This document shows, piece by piece, positions 14,267-21,743 of a stretch of DNA of 29,523 nucleotides. Made by a program: the position numbers and the translations under genes. The notes under the pieces are model-generated. The model saw only the letters and a program-made list of their open reading frames with translations. It searched no databases and had not been told where the DNA came from. This DNA is from Campylobacter sp. (GTDB lineage: Bacteria; Campylobacterota; Campylobacteria; Campylobacterales; Campylobacteraceae), in the NCBI RefSeq assembly GCF_020024835.1, contig NZ_JAHHTD010000015.1, positions 1 through 29,523 on the forward strand. The letters are read 5' to 3'. How positions within the stretch are numbered: position 1 is the first letter of the stretch; the number at the start of each line of letters is the position of its first letter.

Positions 14267-14656
14267 ATGAAAGCAAACCTTTATTTTAAACTTGATGAGT
14301 TTAAATGCAGATGTGGAAAGTGCCAACTGCCAAAAGATATACCAAGTGATGAGCTTGTGGATATTCTTTGTCAAATAAGGGAGCATTTTAACTCACCTTT
14401 GATTATAAATAGTGGCTATCGTTGTCCAGATCACAATGCTAAAGTAGGAGCTGCTGTTAAATCTCAACACACTATTGGCAGTGCGGTAGATTTTGTAGTT
14501 AAAGGTGTTAAAACTCAAGATGTACATCAATATGTTTTAGATAATTTTAATGATAAAGATTTAGGAGTCGCTATAAAACATAATTTTGATAATCCTTATG
14601 CAGGATTTGTGCATATTGATACGCGTGGTAAAAAAGCAAGATGGACTTATGCTTAA
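14267..14656 (+). CDS. Endolysin, peptidase M15 family
   Basis: 129 aa, with AAAGGAG 7 nt upstream. It is a compact M15 zinc peptidase: FKLDEFKCRCGKCQ near the N-terminus, SGYRCPDHNAKVGAA (49-63), the S-x-H-x-x-G-x-A-x-D signature SQHTIGSAVDF with H68 and D75, and GFVHID with H116. Such proteins cut the peptide part of peptidoglycan. It has no signal peptide, so it needs a holin. It begins the rightward late operon, with spanin-like genes directly after it. Confidence 0.9.
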   Translation: MKANLYFKLDEFKCRCGKCQLPKDIPSDELVDILCQIREHFNSPLIINSGYRCPDHNAKVGAAVKSQHTIGSAVDFVVKGVKTQDVHQYVLDNFNDKDLGVAIKHNFDNPYAGFVHIDTRGKKARWTYA

Positions 14657-14666
14657 GGCTTGTAGG

Positions 14667-15002
14667 ATGTTTGATATATCTAAACTATTTGGTTTTGAAA
14701 AAATAACTATTTTTGCCTTAGTTATTTTAAGTTCTTTTTTGTTTTTTAAAAATTACACCTTAACTTTAGAAAATGAAAATTTAAAACTCAAGTCTTTGCA
14801 TTTAAATAGTGAAATAAATGTATTTAAAGATAAGTTAAAAGAGCAAAACAAAGCTATTGAAAAATTAAAAATAGAGTTAAAACCCAAAGAGGTTTTAAAA
14901 GAAGTTTTAAAGGTTGATAAAGTTTTTATCAAGGATAAAAGCTGTCAAAGTGAGCTTAATGCTTATAAGGAGCTTTTTAATATCTTAGGTAGCAAGCAAT
15001 GA
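14667..15002 (+). CDS. Rz-like inner-membrane spanin
   Basis: 111 aa from ATG 14667, chosen for AAGG 8 nt upstream. One transmembrane helix (residues about 10-28, KITIFALVILSSFLFF) is followed by a long periplasmic coiled coil (LTLENENLKLKSLHLNSEINVFKDKLKEQNKAIEKLKIEL). This is the i-spanin plan, linking inner and outer membrane in the final lysis step. The last codons overlap the lipoprotein gene by 4 nt (ATGA), as usual for spanin pairs. Confidence 0.78.
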   Translation: MFDISKLFGFEKITIFALVILSSFLFFKNYTLTLENENLKLKSLHLNSEINVFKDKLKEQNKAIEKLKIELKPKEVLKEVLKVDKVFIKDKSCQSELNAYKELFNILGSKQ

Positions 15003-15232
15003 GAATTCTTTATATAAAAATGTTATTTTTTTCTTTTATTTTTAGTGCCTGTGCTAACAAAGATATCCTAATTAAAACTGAATTTAAAGAGGTTAAAATA
15101 CCTGTTAAATGTCCTTTAAAGCTTCCTTTAAAACCTTTAAACAAGGGTGATTTAATAAGTGCAAAAGAGCTTAGTAAATATTATTTAGAAGTTGAAAATA
15201 TAGCAAAACGATGTACGGAAAAAATACAATGA
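14999..15232 (+). CDS. Rz1-like outer-membrane spanin lipoprotein
   Basis: 77 aa. The N-terminus is a signal peptide with lipobox FSAC (Cys18), so the mature protein is a lipoprotein of about 60 residues. It has the Pro/Lys-rich PVKCPLKLPLKPLNKG stretch typical of o-spanins. It overlaps the Rz-like gene by 4 nt and the V gene by 4 nt. Together with the previous gene it would fuse the membranes at lysis. Confidence 0.78.
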   Translation: MRILYIKMLFFSFIFSACANKDILIKTEFKEVKIPVKCPLKLPLKPLNKGDLISAKELSKYYLEVENIAKRCTEKIQ

Positions 15233-15726
15233 ATGAATTAGGAATTATTTGCGACATTAAAGACAATAAAGCAAAAGTTGCTATTGGAGAAATGGTAACA
15301 GATTTTTTAAGTGTTTTTCAAGCAATGTCAAATTCTTATGCGGTGAGCTTTTCACCTTTAAGAATAGGAGAACAAGTTTTAGTAATACCTGTGCGTGGAG
15401 ACTTAAATTCAGGTGTAATTTTACGCGGACTTTATCAAGAAAAACACAAAGCAAAAAACACAGATGCTAATACCTTTAACATAGATTTTGAAGATGGAAC
15501 ACATTTAGAATATAACTCTAAGAGTAGCACTTTAAAGCTTGATGTAACTAAAGATATAAATATTACCTGCATTAATGCAAATATTAAAGCAGATAAGGTT
15601 TTAGTTGATAGTCCTAGTATTGACTTGGGACTTGATGGTAAAGGTGTGGTAACTACTGAATGTATTTGTGCTTTTACAGGAAGCCCACATCCACATGGCT
15701 CAAGTAACACTAGGAGTAAAATATAA
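15229..15726 (+). CDS. V: Baseplate spike protein V, P2 gpV-like
   Basis: 165 aa from the ATGA overlap at 15229; the frame extends to 15211 without a binding site there. The N-terminal OB-fold (GIICDIKDNKAKVAIGEMVTDFLSVFQ, LRIGEQVLVIPVRGDLNSGVILRGLYQEK) is followed by a beta-helix stem and the metal-binding tip CAFTGSPHPHGSSNTRSK, whose H-x-H holds iron in P2 gpV. The spike pierces the outer membrane. Its ATGA overlap with the spanin gene couples lysis and baseplate genes. Confidence 0.9.
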   Translation: MNELGIICDIKDNKAKVAIGEMVTDFLSVFQAMSNSYAVSFSPLRIGEQVLVIPVRGDLNSGVILRGLYQEKHKAKNTDANTFNIDFEDGTHLEYNSKSSTLKLDVTKDINITCINANIKADKVLVDSPSIDLGLDGKGVVTTECICAFTGSPHPHGSSNTRSKI

Positions 15727-15938
15727 TGGCAATTTCACAAGACTCTTTGGTTTTTAAAATGCAAAAGCATCTACTAAATGAAGGTTATACAAAAGTAGAA
15801 GATGAAGATAATGGCAGAGGATATAGGAGATATTCTATGCCATTTTTAAGAGCTTTAGCTGGTGCTGTTGTAGAAGAAATCAAAGATAATGCTAAAGCAA
15901 TTGACACAGCAGATGGTGGTAAGTGGAGTATAGAATGA
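15726..15938 (+). CDS. Unknown small baseplate-operon protein
   Basis: 70 aa, with GGAG upstream and a TAATG overlap with V. The sequence is polar with one conserved-looking block, GRGYRRYSMPFLRALAGAVVEEIKDNAKA (residues 29-57), probably a helix. It sits between V and W, which suggests a baseplate or assembly factor, and its end overlaps the start of W by 4 nt. No family recognised. Confidence 0.75.
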   Translation: MAISQDSLVFKMQKHLLNEGYTKVEDEDNGRGYRRYSMPFLRALAGAVVEEIKDNAKAIDTADGGKWSIE

Positions 15939-16225
15939 AATTTATGGTAAATATTGAAGAAAGTGTTAAAGACATTTTGATCACTCCTTTGGGCTCAAGA
16001 GTAATGAGACCTGAATACGGCTCTTTGCTTTATACATTAATAGATAGAAAAATTGATGATGATTTTAAAATCAAACTCACTAAATACACAGCAGAAGCTA
16101 TTTCTAAATGGGAAAAAAGAGTAAAGTTAAAAGGTGTTAGACTTAATGAATGTAAAGATAATAAATTAAACATTACTTTACTTTTTGAAAACCATCAGGA
16201 TTTGAAAGTGGAGCTTAGTAAATGA
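15935..16225 (+). CDS. W: Baseplate wedge protein W, gp25-like
   Basis: 96 aa from ATG 15935 with GGAG 6 nt upstream. It is a gp25/P2 gpW protein: ESVKDILITPLGSRVMRPEYGSLLYTLIDRKID, the P-L-G-x-R-x-x-x-P-E-Y-G-S core, then an amphipathic C-terminal half. It starts wedge assembly in contractile tails. It is coupled to J by an ATGA overlap. Confidence 0.93.
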   Translation: MKFMVNIEESVKDILITPLGSRVMRPEYGSLLYTLIDRKIDDDFKIKLTKYTAEAISKWEKRVKLKGVRLNECKDNKLNITLLFENHQDLKVELSK

Positions 16226-17388
16226 GTGAAATTTTAAACGCTAATAATGCATACTTTAAACAAAGCTTTTTAAAAGATATTCCTTATCCAAAAATCATAG
16301 AAGAGCTTGATTTTGAAAAGATTTTAAAAGATCTTGAGGAGCTTTTTAAAAGCTTTTTAAATGAAAATGTAGAACTTTTAGAATCTGATCCATTTAAGGC
16401 TGTATTAGAAGCACTTGCCTATAGAGAAATGATCATTAGAGCAAGAATTAATGAGAGTATAAAAGCAACTTATCTTCATTATGCTAGTGGGAGTGATTTA
16501 GATAATGTAGTTGCAAATGGCTATTTGATACAAAGGCTTAAAGGGGTTAAACCAATAGCCAAAGTAGAGTTTGAATTAAATACCTTACTAAGTTATGATG
16601 TAATCATCCCAAAAGGCACAATTTTCTCTAATGAAAAAGCGGATATTGCCACCTTAAAAGAAGAAGTAATCATCAAAAAAGGACAAAGTAAAGCACAGGG
16701 TGTTTTAGAGCTTGATGAGTTCATACAAAGCAAAGAGAGTAAAACTGAGTTTTTGCAAACCCCTCTTCCTTTTGTAAGCAAGATCAAACAGCTTGAATAT
16801 TTTAATGGTGGAGCAAGCAAAGAAAGTGATGAGAATTTAAGAGAAAGAGCTGTGATGAGTGTGCATAGATTTTCAACAGCAGGAAGTGAGAAAGGCTATA
16901 TCTACCATGCTTTAAGTGCAAGTGCGAAAGTCGCTTCTATAAAGGCTTTAAATAATGGTGCTGGAAAAGTAAGAGTTATTATTAAAAGTGAAGATGAAAC
17001 AAGTGTTAATGTGGTTAAAGAGTATTTAAGTGCGGATGAGCGAAGACCACTAACTGATGAAGTCAGTGTGGAGCTAGCTAAAAAAAGAGAATTCATCATA
17101 GAAGCTAAGCTTTTGCTTTTAGAGCTTTCAAGAGCTAATGAAATTAGTGAAAAAATCAATGCCTTACAAAGTGATTTTGATCTGAGTGTAGATTTAGCAC
17201 TTGGCTTTATTTACAAATGCTTACATCAAGACGGAGTTTATAAGAGTGAAATTTTAAGCATTAAAGAAAGAATTACAAATAAAGAAGAGCAAGAATTAAA
17301 AGACTTACCTTTAGCAAACATAATAATAACTGATGATGAGTTTGCAAAAATTAGCTTTTTACTAAGTTATGAAAAGGCAGTGCTATGA
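16222..17388 (+). CDS. J: Baseplate protein J
   Basis: 388 aa. The central YLIQRLKGVKPIAKVEFELNT...SYDVIIPKGTIFSN and FNGGASKESDENLRERAVMSVHRFSTAGSEKGYIYHALSASAKVASIKAL are the P2 gpJ / gp47-like baseplate family signature. The wedge protein joins the inner and outer baseplate. In P2 its stop overlaps the ATG of I; here ATGA at 17385 remains but a 95-nt insertion separates the two. Confidence 0.92.
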   Translation: MSEILNANNAYFKQSFLKDIPYPKIIEELDFEKILKDLEELFKSFLNENVELLESDPFKAVLEALAYREMIIRARINESIKATYLHYASGSDLDNVVANGYLIQRLKGVKPIAKVEFELNTLLSYDVIIPKGTIFSNEKADIATLKEEVIIKKGQSKAQGVLELDEFIQSKESKTEFLQTPLPFVSKIKQLEYFNGGASKESDENLRERAVMSVHRFSTAGSEKGYIYHALSASAKVASIKALNNGAGKVRVIIKSEDETSVNVVKEYLSADERRPLTDEVSVELAKKREFIIEAKLLLLELSRANEISEKINALQSDFDLSVDLALGFIYKCLHQDGVYKSEILSIKERITNKEEQELKDLPLANIIITDDEFAKISFLLSYEKAVL

Positions 17389-17483
17389 AGGGGCATTGCG
17401 TAGCAATGGGTCGGGAAGCCTTCAGTAAAAGCGACTTTGAGCGAACTTCGTTTGCACAAAGTGATAGAAAGGCTATATTATGA
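17385..17483 (+). CDS. 32-codon micro-ORF bridging J and I
   Basis: The ATG is in the ATGA overlap with the J stop; the TGA overlaps the ATG of I in the same way. The product is 32 residues (MKGHCVAMGREAFSKSDFER then TSFAQSDRKAIL). It is folded over a structured 95-nt insertion, so it may be only a consequence of keeping translation coupled. No family is recognised for the peptide, and whether it is made is unknown. Confidence 0.45.
   Translation: MKGHCVAMGREAFSKSDFERTSFAQSDRKAIL
17390..17479 (+). repeat. Structured insertion element between J and I
   Basis: Hairpin 1 is CATTGC-GTA-GCAATG (17394-17408). Hairpin 2 is nested: AGCCTT/AAGGCT (17417-17422 with 17469-17474), ACTTTG/CAAAGT (17434-17439 with 17457-17462), then GCGAAC/GTTTGC with a TTC loop. 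The sequence is much more structured and less AT-rich than the neighbouring genes. It sits at the ATGA coupling site, and the bases before each ATGA (AAAAGGCAGTGCT and GAAAGGCTATATT) look alike, as if the junction was partly duplicated. Confidence 0.55.
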
Positions 17484-18100
17484 GTAACTTAGTTTTAAGC
17501 CACCACCCAAAACAAAGTAAGGCTATTGATTTAAGTGCAAAGGCAAGATTTGAAGATTTAAATTTAGCTAGTATCACAAATTTAGCACAGCATTGTGATG
17601 AGAGATTATTGCCAATTTTAGCAAATGCTTATGATGTGAGTATTGATGGTTTAAGTCAAAAAGAAGCAAGAGTACTTATATCTAAAGCCTTGCTTTTAGA
17701 TAGATACAACGGAACTGCTTGGGCTATAAAAGAAGCCTTAAAAGCTGTATTTCCAACAGCAGTGGTTAAAGAGTGGTTTGAGTATAGTGGAAAGCCTTAT
17801 TTTTTTAAAGTTAAAGTAAGCACAACTAGTGTTAGCTTTGATGAAAGAACGCTTAATGCTTTAGAAAGATTAATTTATGATTTTAAAAATGTTAGAAGCG
17901 TTTTAGAAGCAATTGAAATAGAAATACAAAGCAAAAATGATAGCTTTAATGCTAGTGTAGAAATAAGCGGAGAATCTTTAGAGATTTTACCTTTTCAAAC
18001 TACACAAATTTCAAGCAAACAAAAATCAAGCTTTAATGTAATGGGTATTTTTATGTGTGAAATATCAAAATCAAATGTTGATTTTAAAGGAGTGTATTAA
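17480..18100 (+). CDS. Tail protein I, P2 gpI-like
   Basis: 206 aa. LVLSHHPKQSKAIDLSAKARFEDLNLASITNLAQHCDERLLPILANAYDV, with the family's short N-terminus and the DERLLPILA helix, is followed by DGLSQKEARVLISKALLLDRYNGTAWAIKEAL. This is the P2 gpI baseplate family. It overlaps the fibre gene by TAATG at its end. The 17390-17479 element separates it from J. Confidence 0.87.
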   Translation: MSNLVLSHHPKQSKAIDLSAKARFEDLNLASITNLAQHCDERLLPILANAYDVSIDGLSQKEARVLISKALLLDRYNGTAWAIKEALKAVFPTAVVKEWFEYSGKPYFFKVKVSTTSVSFDERTLNALERLIYDFKNVRSVLEAIEIEIQSKNDSFNASVEISGESLEILPFQTTQISSKQKSSFNVMGIFMCEISKSNVDFKGVY

Positions 18101-19080
18101 TGCAAAAAAATAAATACTATACTATTTTAACAAAAATTGGTATTGCTAAATTTATAGCTGCTCGTGCAAGTGGAAATGGGGTTAATTTAAAAAGCTTTAA
18201 ACTAAGCTCAAGAGTTATTCTACCAAATGAAGAAATGCAAAGCTTAGAAGATGTTGTTTATGAAGCTAATATTAACTCAAAAAGCATTGATGAGCAAAAT
18301 CCTAACTATGTTAATTTAATGTGTCATGTTCCAAGTAATATAGGTGGGTTTGAAGTAAATGCCATAGGTATTTATGATGAAGAAGGAGATTTACTAGCTG
18401 TTGGTAATACTCCAAGAACTTATAAACCATTACTAGAGCAAGGAAGTGCTAAAGAGCTTATGATTAAAGTGGTAATGGAGCTTTCAAATGCACAAGAGGT
18501 CATCTTAAAACTTGATCCTAGTGTGATTATGGCAAGTCGTGATTATGTAGATGCTATTAAAATAAAACTTGAGCTTAAAATTACAGCTTTAGAAGAAGAA
18601 TTAAAAGCTTTAATTGACACAAAAGAAAATATAGGCGTAGCAGCTGATTTGGATGCCAGATTAAGGGATAAATTAACAGCCCTTATTGACACAAAAGAAG
18701 ATATAGGCGTAGCAAAAGCTCTTGTAGATGCTTTAAGAACTGAATTTGCTGAAAAAATTGACAAATTATCCTTTTTCAATAGTTTTAGATCTGTAGTAAA
18801 AGAAAATAATGTTGTTTATACAAATAATACAAAAAAGCCAATTATTATCATAGTTGCTGGACAATGGGTCAGGCATGGAAATCATGATGAATCTAAAACA
18901 TATTATGCATATTCTGATATCTATATTAACAATATTTTGATAGCACAAGAATATGTAAGTGAAAAAAATCTTGCATTTTCTATGGGTATTATTCCCCCAA
19001 ATGCAACATACAAAATAAATGCTAGTGATAGAACAGATAGATTAAATCCAGCAAAACATATATGTTATGAAATATCTTAA
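18100..19080 (+). CDS. Tail fibre protein H
   Basis: 326 aa. Residues 1-130 are the baseplate-anchoring N-terminal domain of P2-type fibres: KYYTILTKIGIAKFIAARASGNGVNLKSFKLS, then GGFEVNAIGIYDEEGDLLAVGNTPRTYKPLLEQGSAKELMIKVVMELSNAQEVILKLDPSVIMASRDYVD. A shaft follows with a 20-residue repeat (two copies of ALIDTKE-x-IGVA, about 167-215). A distal beta domain (about 230-326) has no family I can name and should bind the host. It has been shaped by recombination, judging from the sharp change after residue 225. Confidence 0.85.
   Translation: MQKNKYYTILTKIGIAKFIAARASGNGVNLKSFKLSSRVILPNEEMQSLEDVVYEANINSKSIDEQNPNYVNLMCHVPSNIGGFEVNAIGIYDEEGDLLAVGNTPRTYKPLLEQGSAKELMIKVVMELSNAQEVILKLDPSVIMASRDYVDAIKIKLELKITALEEELKALIDTKENIGVAADLDARLRDKLTALIDTKEDIGVAKALVDALRTEFAEKIDKLSFFNSFRSVVKENNVVYTNNTKKPIIIIVAGQWVRHGNHDESKTYYAYSDIYINNILIAQEYVSEKNLAFSMGIIPPNATYKINASDRTDRLNPAKHICYEIS
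18605..18715 (+). repeat. Repeat inside the fibre shaft
   Basis: Two copies of a unit coding ALIDTKE-x-IGVA start at about 18607 and 18679, 72 nt apart (24 codons), the second with several changed bases. They keep the coiled shaft in register and could be a hot spot for expansion or contraction. Confidence 0.6.
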
Positions 19081-19089
19081 AGGATTAAA

Positions 19090-19602
19090 ATGAAATATTT
19101 TATAGACAAAAACGATAATAATCAAATTTATGCCTATGAAGATGATGTAAAAAATGAACAAATCAAAGGAGGATTGATTCCACTTAGCGAAGAAGAATTT
19201 AATACTCTAATCAATCCACCTAAAAGTGAAGATGCTATATTGAAAGAATTAAAAGAAAATAAAATTAATGAAATTAGAATCAAAAAAAACGAAGTTTTAG
19301 AAGGTGGAATAATCTACAACAATAAGATCTTTCAAACAAGAGAGAAAGATAAGCTCAATATCAACGGAGCAGTAACTAATTTAATGCTTGATATGCAAAG
19401 TGGATCAGGAAGTATCAAAGAAATTGTTTGGATTGATATTGAAGATAAAAAAGTAATTTTTACACCGCAAGAGTTTTTACAATTTGCTACAGCAGTGGCT
19501 TACAATACTCAAGAAATCACTTTTAAAGCTAATGCACTTAAAGAAAAAGTAGAGCAAGCAAATTCCAAAGAAGAACTTGAAATTATCGTATGGGAGGAAT
19601 AA
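19090..19602 (+). CDS. Tail-fibre accessory protein (DUF4376-like)
   Basis: 170 aa, with AAAGGA before the ATG. It opens with a beta-rich YFIDKNDNNQIYAYEDD segment, then EEFNTLINPP, a Lys-rich helix, and the DUF4376-like block VLEGGIIYNNKIFQTREKDKLNINGAVTNLMLD...WIDIEDKKVIFTPQEFLQFATAVAYNTQEITFKANALKEKVEQA. Such proteins lie directly after fibre genes and are thought to help fibre assembly or cap the fibre. Function by position and pattern only. Confidence 0.75.
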   Translation: MKYFIDKNDNNQIYAYEDDVKNEQIKGGLIPLSEEEFNTLINPPKSEDAILKELKENKINEIRIKKNEVLEGGIIYNNKIFQTREKDKLNINGAVTNLMLDMQSGSGSIKEIVWIDIEDKKVIFTPQEFLQFATAVAYNTQEITFKANALKEKVEQANSKEELEIIVWEE

Positions 19603-20094
19603 ATGCAAATGATAGAAAATTCAGCTAACAGTATTTTATTTGGTGGTTCTTTCATTTTAGCATTTTTCTTTCAATTCTTAGCTTATATAGGTATAGAAGA
19701 AGCTCAAGTGATGATATTAGTGTGTATATTTTTCTTTTCAGCAATAGTTGGTTTTTGTAGAACATTAGCTTTGGGTGAAAATATAAGAATATATACCTTT
19801 TCGGAGCTATTATCTAAAATTTTAATGTTAGGAATCCCTTTTGTGTTTGCTTTAGGAGCTAAGCAAATAGATGCATTATATTATTTTGTAGATTATAGTT
19901 TTAGTTTTTTGATTTTAGGAGAAATTCTTTCTGTAATGATCAATATTCAATGTATAAAAACAAGAAAAACTATAGCTGAAATTGATATTTATAATATTGC
20001 AGTAGAAAAAATAAAAAATTTTTCAAGTGCTTTTTTGAAAACAAATACTTATATAAAAGATAAAAATGAGGTTAAAAATAATGATAAAAAATAA
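19603..20094 (+). CDS. Holin-like membrane protein
   Basis: 163 aa with GGAGGA before the ATG. Four probable membrane helices lie at about residues 11-31, 35-56, 70-87 and 92-115, then a charged C-terminal tail. The region EILSVMINI after a hydrophobic FLILG resembles the E-x-L-S-x-x-x-N end of the phage lysis holin 4 group, and LLSKILMLGIP fits its second segment. A holin would be needed for the signal-less M15 endolysin, and no better candidate is in the window. The gene is far from the endolysin, which weakens the call. Confidence 0.6.
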   Translation: MQMIENSANSILFGGSFILAFFFQFLAYIGIEEAQVMILVCIFFFSAIVGFCRTLALGENIRIYTFSELLSKILMLGIPFVFALGAKQIDALYYFVDYSFSFLILGEILSVMINIQCIKTRKTIAEIDIYNIAVEKIKNFSSAFLKTNTYIKDKNEVKNNDKK

Positions 20095-20452
20095 TCTTAA
20101 AAGAGTAATAGTAAAGCCTTTTAATAAGGATAGATTTGAACTTCAAAAGGAATTTGAAGTTAGTTTGTGTAATTTAAAAATTACTATACCAAAAGGTTTT
20201 ACAAGTAATGGAGCAAATATTCCTAGAATTTTTTGGAGTATTTTTCCACCTAATTCGCCTGAATATCTAAGTGCGGTTGTTGTACATGATTATTTGTGCG
20301 AAAAAGCAAATTCAAAAGATGATTATAAAATAGCAGATTTGGCTTTAAAAGAAGCTATGCAAGAATTAGGATGTTCAAGATTTAAAACCTTTGTTTTTTA
20401 TCATGCATGCAATAGTTTTCATATAGTTAAATGTTTTTTAAAAGGTATCTAA
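20081..20452 (+). CDS. DUF1353-like small phage protein
   Basis: 123 aa from ATG 20081, preceded by GAGG; it overlaps the holin-like gene by 14 nt. ITIPKGFTSNGANIPRIFWSIFPPNSPEYLSAVVVHDYLCEKANSKDDYKIADLALKEAMQELG is the DUF1353 signature, with the G-F-x-[ST]-N-G-A-x-x-P-R, H-D-x-L and A-D-x-x-x-x-x-A blocks. The function of the family is not known; it is common beside phage lysis and tail genes. Confidence 0.82.
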   Translation: MIKNNLKRVIVKPFNKDRFELQKEFEVSLCNLKITIPKGFTSNGANIPRIFWSIFPPNSPEYLSAVVVHDYLCEKANSKDDYKIADLALKEAMQELGCSRFKTFVFYHACNSFHIVKCFLKGI

Positions 20453-20465
20453 AAAGGAGTTTAAA

Positions 20466-21743
20466 ATGGATTATGGCATTTCTTATATACCAGAAGATGG
20501 ACAAGGTAATTTAATAAAACCTCCAATTCAAAAACCAGAAATAATTAATAAAGAAATTATAGAAGATCTTATAGATAAAAAACTAGAAGGAGTTGAGGGT
20601 ATTAAAGGAGAAAAAGGAGATACTGGACAAAGTGCTTATGAGCTTTGGCTTAGCAAAGAAGGAAATGAAGGAAAAAGCGAAGATGATTTTTTAGCTTCCT
20701 TAAAAGGAGAAGCTGGTGAAAAAGGTGATGCAGGAGAAAATGTTTCTAAAGAAGAATTAAGTCCTATAGTAGAAGAAATTATAAGTAATTTACCTCAAAA
20801 AAGTGGGAGTATAGTTACTTCCTTTGAATTACCAGATCCTGATATAAAAGCTGAAGTTGGAAGCTTGATAAATTATGTTAATGAGGAAAGCTCTACTATT
20901 TATTTATGTATAAGAAATCAAGGTAGAGGTTCAGTGTGGCTTGATTTGTTTTCTAAGAAAAAAATAGCTAACCAAGAATACACAAAAATAAAATTTAAAG
21001 TAAAAACTCTTTCAGGACAATATGGAGGATGTTTAAGTGATGTATTGTTTGCTTTTTCTAATGGATTTGCACATACTATAATGACTGATGAGTATAGAAA
21101 TGATAATTTAGAAGAAGGTAACTTTATAATCAAAAAAAGTGGAATAGGAGGAACTTCATCTACTTCTCAACCTCAAAGAGGAGATTGTATCTCTCAGGTA
21201 TTAGCTAAAGATGAAGTTTTAGGGAAAATTAAAACTACAGGAATATATCCAGCCTCAGGACATAATATTCATAATTCTTTAGCAAGGTATTTTAATTTTG
21301 ATGATAGTGCTGCAAATGAGCAATCTTATTATACTTGTTGTTTATGGAGTCAAAGTGGTGAGTATGAAGTTGAAATTATACTTTTTAATGATGAAGTGCC
21401 TAATAAATTTTTTGTAAGAGGGACTGGATATTACGGACAAGTATATATTCATAGTCTAAGTGTCGAAAAAATTGTTGCTAAGGGTGATGAGATTAAAGAA
21501 ACCATACCTTTTAACACTCAAGTTTTACCACCTTTTGGCACCGCTAAAGAAGATGAAAATCACGCTGGATATATCTTTGATGATTATTATAAAGCTTATT
21601 ATCAAAGTAATACTAGTGCCAATGATGAACAAAATAATTTATTTAGTGATTATGGACAATTTGCTAATTTATTTTTAATTACACAAATAAATCAAAAAAA
21701 ACAAAAAGATAACCAAAAAAACACAAAAAAAGGAGTTAAATAA
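20466..21743 (+). CDS. Second tail-fibre-like protein with collagen-like repeats
   Basis: 425 aa. Residues 45-90 carry G-x-y repeats (GIKGEKGDTGQ and GEAGEKGDAGE) around AYELWLSKEGNEGKSEDDFLASLKG, the linker common in phage fibres. Residues about 140-400 form a beta-rich globular part, with GGCLSDVLFAFSNGFAHTIM and a Gly/Ser-rich turn, likely the receptor- or carbohydrate-binding end. The last 20 residues are Lys/Asn/Gln-rich, coded by poly-A runs, and read through the ribosome binding site of the sheath gene, so the natural stop may have been lost. It is the second fibre beside H. Confidence 0.75.
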   Translation: MDYGISYIPEDGQGNLIKPPIQKPEIINKEIIEDLIDKKLEGVEGIKGEKGDTGQSAYELWLSKEGNEGKSEDDFLASLKGEAGEKGDAGENVSKEELSPIVEEIISNLPQKSGSIVTSFELPDPDIKAEVGSLINYVNEESSTIYLCIRNQGRGSVWLDLFSKKKIANQEYTKIKFKVKTLSGQYGGCLSDVLFAFSNGFAHTIMTDEYRNDNLEEGNFIIKKSGIGGTSSTSQPQRGDCISQVLAKDEVLGKIKTTGIYPASGHNIHNSLARYFNFDDSAANEQSYYTCCLWSQSGEYEVEIILFNDEVPNKFFVRGTGYYGQVYIHSLSVEKIVAKGDEIKETIPFNTQVLPPFGTAKEDENHAGYIFDDYYKAYYQSNTSANDEQNNLFSDYGQFANLFLITQINQKKQKDNQKNTKKGVK

